A stretch of 8,966 bases of DNA, taken from the NCBI GenBank assembly GCA_007131945.1, contig SLPP01000240.1, positions 1-8,966 on the forward strand, in the 5' to 3' direction. The position numbers and the translations under genes were made by a program. Below the pieces are notes generated by a model. That model was given only the letters and a program-made list of their open reading frames with translations. It was not told the DNA's origin and searched no databases. This DNA is from Paracoccaceae bacterium. GTDB lineage: Bacteria > Pseudomonadota > Alphaproteobacteria > Rhodobacterales > Rhodobacteraceae. Of this stretch, positions 5,406 through 8,966 are shown in pieces; position 1 is the stretch's first letter; each line of letters starts with the position of its first letter.

Positions 5406-7205
5406 TCACTGCCAGCAGGAGACCAGGACCGTCAGGTCGGCCGAGACGCGGGTCAGGGTCTCGGCCGGCATCGCGGCATTCTCGCGGCTGAGCGCGCCGC
5501 GCCGCCCGGCCAGCTGCAGCGCCCCGATCAGCGCGTCCGACGAGACGGCGAAATTCACCTCCTCGGGCAGCAGCCGCGCCGGGTCGTCCTTGCGCGGCAG
5601 GAGCATGCCGACGACGGCGCCGCTCGCGTCGAAGACCGGTCCGCCGCTGTCGCCGTCCTGCACGCTGATCGCCAGCCGCTTGAGCATCGGCTCGCCGTTC
5701 AGCCCCTCGAGATCGGCGACCGAGCCGCGGGTCAGGACCGGGCGGGTCAGCGTGTCGGCATAGGAAAAGCCCGAGACGCGCACCTCGGCATCGAGCCGGG
5801 CGCCGTTCGGCGCGAACTGGGCGAAGGCCAGCGGCACGAGCGGCTCGACCGGGGTCAAGACGGCGATGCCGGCCTCGTCATCGACCAGCCGGACCTCGGC
5901 GCGGTAGGCGCTGTCGATGGTGACATAGCCGCAGCCATCGACCGCCTCGGCGGTGGTGGCGACGGTGCCCACCGCGTCGACGAAGAAGCCCGAGCGCGAG
6001 CGCACCGGCCGGCGCACCTCGAGCCCGGCGAGCAGGTCGCGCCGCGCCACGGTCGAGGCCGAGGCGCCCAGGTTGTCGGGCAGCGCCTCGCCGAAGGCGC
6101 GGAAGGATCCCTCCATCGCCGCAAGCACCGCTTCGGCATCGCCGTCGGCGCGCGGCTCCCACAGCAGCACCCAGCCCTTGATCGCGCCGCCCTGCAGGCT
6201 GGCCACGGCATGCGCCCGCGCGCTCGCGCTCTGCCCGGTGAGCAGGAAGCCGTTCGCCCGGCGCGTGCGTTCGCCGTCCAGCGGGATCGCCTCCAGCGTC
6301 TGCATGATCTCGTAAAGCCCGAAGAGCGTCGCCTGCGTGCCCTCCTGGCTGATCAGGAGCACGCGCATGCCGCTGTCGTTGATCGCGTGGAAATGCGCGA
6401 AGGGGCTGTCGTGGCGGTCGAAGGCGACCATGCCCAAGGGCAGGGTGATCTCAACCCCCGCCGCCTCGTCGCGCCAGGTCTCGAAGCCGAAGCGCGCGAG
6501 TTCGTCGGCATGCGCCTGCAGGAGCGCGCTGCGCTGGCGCGTGGTCAGGACGCCGGTCGGCTCGACGCCCAGCACCTCCTGCCAGGCGGTGATCGCGCGC
6601 CGCGTGCCGGGACCGAAGGCAGCGTCGATCGCCATCGTGTAATGGCCGAAGAACTGCAGCGCCGTCTGGATCGCGGCGCGCTCCTCGCGCGTCAGCCGGG
6701 CCTCGTTCGCGCGCGCCTCGGCAAGCGTCTCCTCGGGCTCGACGACCGGGGCGGGCTCGGCTTCGGGCTGCGCGGTCGCCGCCGTCTCGGGCGCGGCGTC
6801 GGGCTCGGCTTCGGGCGCGGTTTCCGGCTCGGCCGGCGCGGCCTCAGGTGCCGCGGCGACGGGCGGCTGCGCGCCCACGGGCCAGAACTGCGCGCCGTAA
6901 TCGCCGTCCTGCGTGACATAGGCGTCGCGCGGGATCATCCGGTCGGCCAGCAGCTGCCGGCGCACGGCCGCCGCGTCCTCGGCCGTCTCGAACGGGCCGA
7001 GCGCCAGCGCGTACCAGCCGCCGGGCAGCCGGAAACCCGCGACATTGCCGAAATCGGCCTGGTAGCGGGCGGCCCATTCCTCGGCCGTCCGGAGCGTCGG
7101 ATGCGCCTCGACCTGGACCCAGTGGCGCGTCTCGGCAAGGGCGGCGAAAGGCAGAAGGCAAAGCAGCAGAGCGGCGCGGAAGATCGCGAAGGGACGGCGG
7201 GTCAC
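5406..7205 (-). CDS. secreted SPOR / peptidoglycan-binding / trypsin-like protein, probable pseudo-protease
   Basis: A 599-residue protein read right to left. Residues 1-24 are a Sec signal peptide (cleavage ALA|E). Residues 27-98 look like a SPOR domain ([24 protein letters not shown]). Residues 113-165 are a Pro/Ala/Glu linker. Residues 170-232 resemble a PG_binding_1 fold ([21 protein letters not shown]). Residues 240-380 are uncharacterised alpha/beta sequence. Residues 404-565 are a chymotrypsin-type domain with intact [11 protein letters not shown] (Ser520). The position where HtrA-like relatives have T-N-A-H-V-V reads T-T-A-E-A-V (Glu420), and the expected D-L-A-L reads G-I-A-V (Gly446), so His and Asp seem lost. 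Cys425 and the near-terminal Cys597 are the only mature cysteines and could bridge. The GTG start at 7205 was chosen because GGAG lies 5 bases upstream and the signal peptide begins there. The frame extends further upstream to 7310. A periplasmic cell-wall role is inferred. Confidence 0.85.
   Translation of the reverse strand: MTRRPFAIFRAALLLCLLPFAALAETRHWVQVEAHPTLRTAEEWAARYQADFGNVAGFRLPGGWYALALGPFETAEDAAAVRRQLLADRMIPRDAYVTQDGDYGAQFWPVGAQPPVAAAPEAAPAEPETAPEAEPDAAPETAATAQPEAEPAPVVEPEETLAEARANEARLTREERAAIQTALQFFGHYTMAIDAAFGPGTRRAITAWQEVLGVEPTGVLTTRQRSALLQAHADELARFGFETWRDEAAGVEITLPLGMVAFDRHDSPFAHFHAINDSGMRVLLISQEGTQATLFGLYEIMQTLEAIPLDGERTRRANGFLLTGQSASARAHAVASLQGGAIKGWVLLWEPRADGDAEAVLAAMEGSFRAFGEALPDNLGASASTVARRDLLAGLEVRRPVRSRSGFFVDAVGTVATTAEAVDGCGYVTIDSAYRAEVRLVDDEAGIAVLTPVEPLVPLAFAQFAPNGARLDAEVRVSGFSYADTLTRPVLTRGSVADLEGLNGEPMLKRLAISVQDGDSGGPVFDASGAVVGMLLPRKDDPARLLPEEVNFAVSSDALIGALQLAGRRGALSRENAAMPAETLTRVSADLTVLVSCWQ
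6752..6816. repeat. 17-bp direct repeats in the Pro/Ala/Glu linker
   Basis: CGGGCTCGGCTTCGGGC occurs at 6752-6768 and 6800-6816, exactly 48 bases (16 codons) apart. On the minus strand both encode Pro-Glu-Ala-Glu-Pro, at residues 131-135 and 147-151 of the SPOR protein. The repeats are in frame, so slippage or recombination would change linker length without breaking the gene. Confidence 0.75.
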
Positions 7206-7267
7206 GGCGGCTCCAATCCTGGCTTCTCGGGACGATGATTCTTGGCACGAGCCTCGCTGGGGCAAGC

Positions 7268-7283
7268 TTAACATCGGCCTAAC
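7268..7283. promoter_or_regulatory. candidate CtrA-binding site upstream of the SPOR protein gene
   Basis: TTAA (7268-7271), seven bases, then CTAAC (7279-7283). The alphaproteobacterial cell-cycle regulator CtrA recognises TTAA-N7-TTAAC, so there is one mismatch. The site is 63-78 bases upstream of the GTG at 7205 and stands out as AT-rich in a GC-rich genome. TTGCAC with TAAGCT on the minus strand (16-base spacing) could be a weak overlapping promoter for the same gene. Confidence 0.35.
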
Positions 7284-7297
7284 CATGTGCAATTCAA

Positions 7298-7348
7298 CGT
7301 TGCGTTGCATCGCGGCAACGCAGCCGGCAACGCAGCCGGCACCGCCGG
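7298..7348. repeat. CGTTGC/GCAACG cluster with hairpin and 12-bp tandem repeat
   Basis: CGTTGC occurs at 7298-7303 and 7303-7308. Its complement GCAACG occurs at 7315-7320 and 7327-7332. TGCGTTGC (7301-7308) pairs perfectly with GCAACGCA (7315-7322) across a 6-base loop, or alternatively with a second copy at 7327-7334. The unit CGGCAACGCAGC is repeated exactly at 7313-7324 and 7325-7336, with a diverged third copy at 7337-7348. It lies between the two divergent genes. Confidence 0.7.
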
Positions 7349-7351
7349 CGC

Positions 7352-7382
7352 CGCCGCGGGCGGCGTTGACCCGCCCGCGGCG
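7352..7382. promoter_or_regulatory. 12-bp perfect inverted repeat around the glyQ -35 box
   Basis: CGCCGCGGGCGG (7352-7363) is the exact reverse complement of CCGCCCGCGGCG (7371-7382). The 7-base loop CGTTGAC holds most of the glyQ -35 hexamer. The arms are pure G/C, and base composition alone makes some palindromes likely, but 12 exact pairs are more than expected by chance at one promoter. It could be an operator, or a cruciform or hairpin when read through from upstream. Confidence 0.6.
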
Positions 7383-7394
7383 CTTGCCTATGGA
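7366..7394 (+). promoter_or_regulatory. promoter for the glyQ operon
   Basis: TTGACC (7366-7371, 5/6 of the -35 consensus), a 17-base spacer, then TATGGA (7389-7394) in a GCCTATGG context. Transcription would start near 7401, giving a leader of about 22 bases. The in-frame ATG at 7390 falls inside this -10 region, which supports the later start at 7423. Confidence 0.6.
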
Positions 7395-7422
7395 GGCGCG
7401 AGTCCCGTCTGCCGAGGTTCCG

Positions 7423-8349
7423 ATGACCGCAATGCCCGCCCGTCCGCGCAGCTTCCAGGAGGTGATCCTGCGCCTGCAGGCCTACTGGGCCGGGCAGGGC
7501 TGCGCCATCCTGCAGCCCTACGACATGGAAGTGGGCGCCGGCACCTTCCACCCGGCCACCACCCTGCGCGCGCTCGGCCCGCGCCCCTGGGCCGCGGCCT
7601 ATGTCCAGCCCTCGCGCCGGCCGACCGACGGCCGCTACGGCGAGAACCCGAACCGGCTGCAGCACTACTACCAGTACCAGGTGATCATCAAACCCTCGCC
7701 GCCCGACCTGCAGGAGCTCTATCTCGGCTCGCTCGCCGCCATCGGCATCGACGCGGGCCTGCACGACATCCGCTTCGTCGAGGACGACTGGGAATCCCCC
7801 ACCCTCGGCGCCTGGGGCCTGGGCTGGGAGGTCTGGTGCGACGGCATGGAGGTGAGCCAGTTCACCTATTTCCAGCAGGTCGGCGGGCATGACTGCCGCC
7901 CGGTCTCGGGCGAGCTCACCTACGGGCTCGAACGGCTGGCGATGTACATCCTCGCCACCGACCACGTCATGGACATGCCCTTCAACGACCCCGACGCGCC
8001 CCAGCCCCTGACCTATGGCGACGTCTTCCGCCAGACCGAGCGGGAATATTCCCGCTGGAATTTCGAGGCCGCCGATACCGAGACGCTGTTCCGGCACTTC
8101 CAGGATGCCGAGGCCGAATGCGAGCGCATCCTCGCCGCGCCCGGGGCCGACGCCGCCGGCCGCCGCATCACCATGGCGCATCCCGCCTACGACCAGTGCA
8201 TCAAGGCCTCGCACCTCTTCAACCTCCTCGACGCCCGCGGCGTGATCTCGGTGACCGAGCGACAGGCCTATATCGGCCGGGTGCGCGCGCTCGCCCGCAA
8301 ATGCGCCGACGCCTTCGTCACCACCGAGGCCGGCGGGGCGGCTTCGTGA
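7423..8349 (+). CDS. glyQ: glycyl-tRNA synthetase alpha subunit
   Basis: A 308-residue protein, normal for the alpha chain of the bacterial alpha2beta2 enzyme that charges tRNA-Gly with glycine. It carries the catalytic class II core. Conserved blocks include [20 protein letters not shown] (10-29), [20 protein letters not shown] (31-50), [20 protein letters not shown] (65-84), [20 protein letters not shown] (129-148) and the motif-3-like [13 protein letters not shown] (163-175, Arg171). The ATG at 7423 was chosen because GAGG (7414-7417) lies 5 bases upstream and the family N-terminus (RPRSFQEVI) begins just after it. Earlier in-frame starts at 7285 and 7390 lie upstream of or inside the promoter. 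Its stop overlaps the next gene's GTG by 4 bases. Cytoplasmic and essential. Confidence 0.97.
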   Translation: MTAMPARPRSFQEVILRLQAYWAGQGCAILQPYDMEVGAGTFHPATTLRALGPRPWAAAYVQPSRRPTDGRYGENPNRLQHYYQYQVIIKPSPPDLQELYLGSLAAIGIDAGLHDIRFVEDDWESPTLGAWGLGWEVWCDGMEVSQFTYFQQVGGHDCRPVSGELTYGLERLAMYILATDHVMDMPFNDPDAPQPLTYGDVFRQTEREYSRWNFEAADTETLFRHFQDAEAECERILAAPGADAAGRRITMAHPAYDQCIKASHLFNLLDARGVISVTERQAYIGRVRALARKCADAFVTTEAGGAAS

Positions 8350-8837
8350 GCGGACGCGCCGTCGTGACCGTCCTCGTACTCGCCGCCGCGATCTCCGGCG
8401 GGGCGATGTATTTCCTGCAGGTCTGGGGCCTCTATGACCGCCTGCCCGCCACCGACCGGCTGACCGTCGCCACCGCGGACGGCCCGGCCGAGTTCCGCGT
8501 CACCGACTTCCGCGGCATCGATTCCGACAGCTCCCCCCTGCGCCGGCGCGCCTGTTTCACCCTGCACGCGGCCGAAGGGCTGATCCCGTATCCCGCCCCG
8601 ACCCCGCTCAACGCCCCGCGCTGGTTCGACTGTTTCGACGCCGAGCGCATCGACCGCGACCTCGCCGCCGGCCGCGCCGACGCCTGGCTGGTCGAGGCCG
8701 ACTTCGCCTGGGGTTTCGACCGCGTCATGGCCGTCTACCCCGATGGCGCCGCCTATCTCTGGAACCAGATGAACGTCTGCGGACGGGCGCATTTCGATGG
8801 CCGCCCGCTGCCGCCGGGCTGCCCGCCCGCCCCGTGA
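8346..8837 (+). CDS. DUF6446-like membrane-anchored protein between glyQ and glyS
   Basis: A 163-residue protein of unknown function. The GTG at 8346 overlaps the glyQ stop (GTGA), and the family's N-terminus (M-S-G-R) begins there. Residues 5-26 are one hydrophobic helix ([21 protein letters not shown]) that should anchor it in the inner membrane with the rest in the periplasm. Four cysteines (70, 96, 145, 159) lie in RRRACF, WFDCFD, NVCG and PPGCPP, consistent with two disulfides. Other notable segments are [13 protein letters not shown] (56-68), [10 protein letters not shown] (90-99) and [21 protein letters not shown] (123-143). I recall homologues at this place in Rhodobacterales as DUF6446, from memory and unchecked. 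Nothing in it suggests tRNA binding. Being in the operon may reflect only constitutive expression. Confidence 0.85.
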   Translation: MSGRAVVTVLVLAAAISGGAMYFLQVWGLYDRLPATDRLTVATADGPAEFRVTDFRGIDSDSSPLRRRACFTLHAAEGLIPYPAPTPLNAPRWFDCFDAERIDRDLAAGRADAWLVEADFAWGFDRVMAVYPDGAAYLWNQMNVCGRAHFDGRPLPPGCPPAP

Positions 8838-8847
8838 AGGTGATCCC

Positions 8848-8966
8848 ATGCCCGACGCCCTGATCGAACTCTTCTCCGAGGAAATCCCCGCCCGCATGCA
8901 GCCCCGCGCGGCCGAGGACCTGCGCCGCCTCGTCACCGACGGCCTTGTCGAGGCCGGGCTCACCTA
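8848..8966 (+). CDS. glyS: glycyl-tRNA synthetase beta subunit, 5' part (3' end outside window)
   Basis: The first 39 codons of the gene are present, beginning [18 protein letters not shown], the usual N-terminus of the beta chain, followed by [21 protein letters not shown]. The full protein is normally about 690 residues or more and provides tRNA recognition to the alpha2beta2 glycyl-tRNA synthetase. AAGGTG (8837-8842) lies 5 bases before the ATG, and the gene begins 10 bases after the preceding stop. It should be cotranscribed with glyQ. Confidence 0.95.
   Translation, partial: MPDALIELFSEEIPARMQPRAAEDLRRLVTDGLVEAGLT

Noticed and set aside
6210..7238. Plus-strand frame of 342 codons opposite the SPOR protein gene
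   Set aside because: Arg/Gly/Leu-rich shadow sequence with no recognisable motif. The minus strand encodes a signal peptide and coherent domains.
7206..7310. Longer N-terminus of the SPOR protein starting at 7310
   Set aside because: It would put 35 polar residues ahead of a textbook signal peptide. The GTG at 7205 has a GGAG at proper distance.
7285..7422. Upstream starts for glyQ at 7285 or 7390
   Set aside because: The extension is Ala/Pro-rich and unlike GlyQ N-termini. 7285 is upstream of the promoter and 7390 lies in its -10 region.

Overview
This is a GC-rich, gene-dense window from an alphaproteobacterium. It is very probably a member of the Rhodobacterales (Rhodobacteraceae/Paracoccaceae). 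The main reasons are the glyQ - small membrane protein - glyS arrangement, the near-absence of A/T-ending codons, and lipoprotein and SPOR/trypsin-like families that I recall from this order. No tRNA, rRNA, insertion sequence, CRISPR array or phage gene is visible. The content looks chromosomal.

Layout from left to right. (1) Bases 1-690: the 3' part of an L-aspartate dehydrogenase gene (nadX type) whose NAD-binding N-terminus lies outside the window. (2) Bases 691-870: a compact regulatory region with a TTGACA promoter overlapping a terminator-like hairpin. A perfect 14-bp palindrome lies where transcription should start. A possible 20-codon leader ORF follows, built on a 15-bp tandem repeat. 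(3) Bases 871-3737: a complete TRAP transporter, dctP-dctQ-dctM, with a strong hairpin between dctP and dctQ and a 4-base overlap between dctQ and dctM. (4) Bases 3842-4222: a small cysteine-rich lipoprotein. (5) Bases 4289-5263: an NADPH:quinone oxidoreductase (qor). (6) Bases 5406-7205, minus strand: a 599-residue secreted protein with SPOR-like, peptidoglycan-binding-like and trypsin-like domains. Its nucleophile motif is intact, but the His and Asp of the catalytic triad appear to be missing. (7) Bases 7206-7422: a divergent regulatory region rich in inverted repeats. It holds a CtrA-like site and a glyQ promoter whose -35 box sits in the loop of a 12-bp perfect inverted repeat. (8) Bases 7423-8966: glyQ, a DUF6446-like membrane protein overlapping it by 4 bases, and the start of glyS, forming an operon for glycyl-tRNA synthetase.

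Functionally the window holds three unrelated units: uptake and metabolism of an organic acid or amino acid (aspartate dehydrogenase plus TRAP), envelope proteins (lipoprotein and SPOR protein), and housekeeping translation (glycyl-tRNA synthetase). I see no clear new multi-gene system. The best leads are the apparent pseudo-protease with peptidoglycan-binding modules, the control region of the TRAP operon, and the palindromic glyQ control region.
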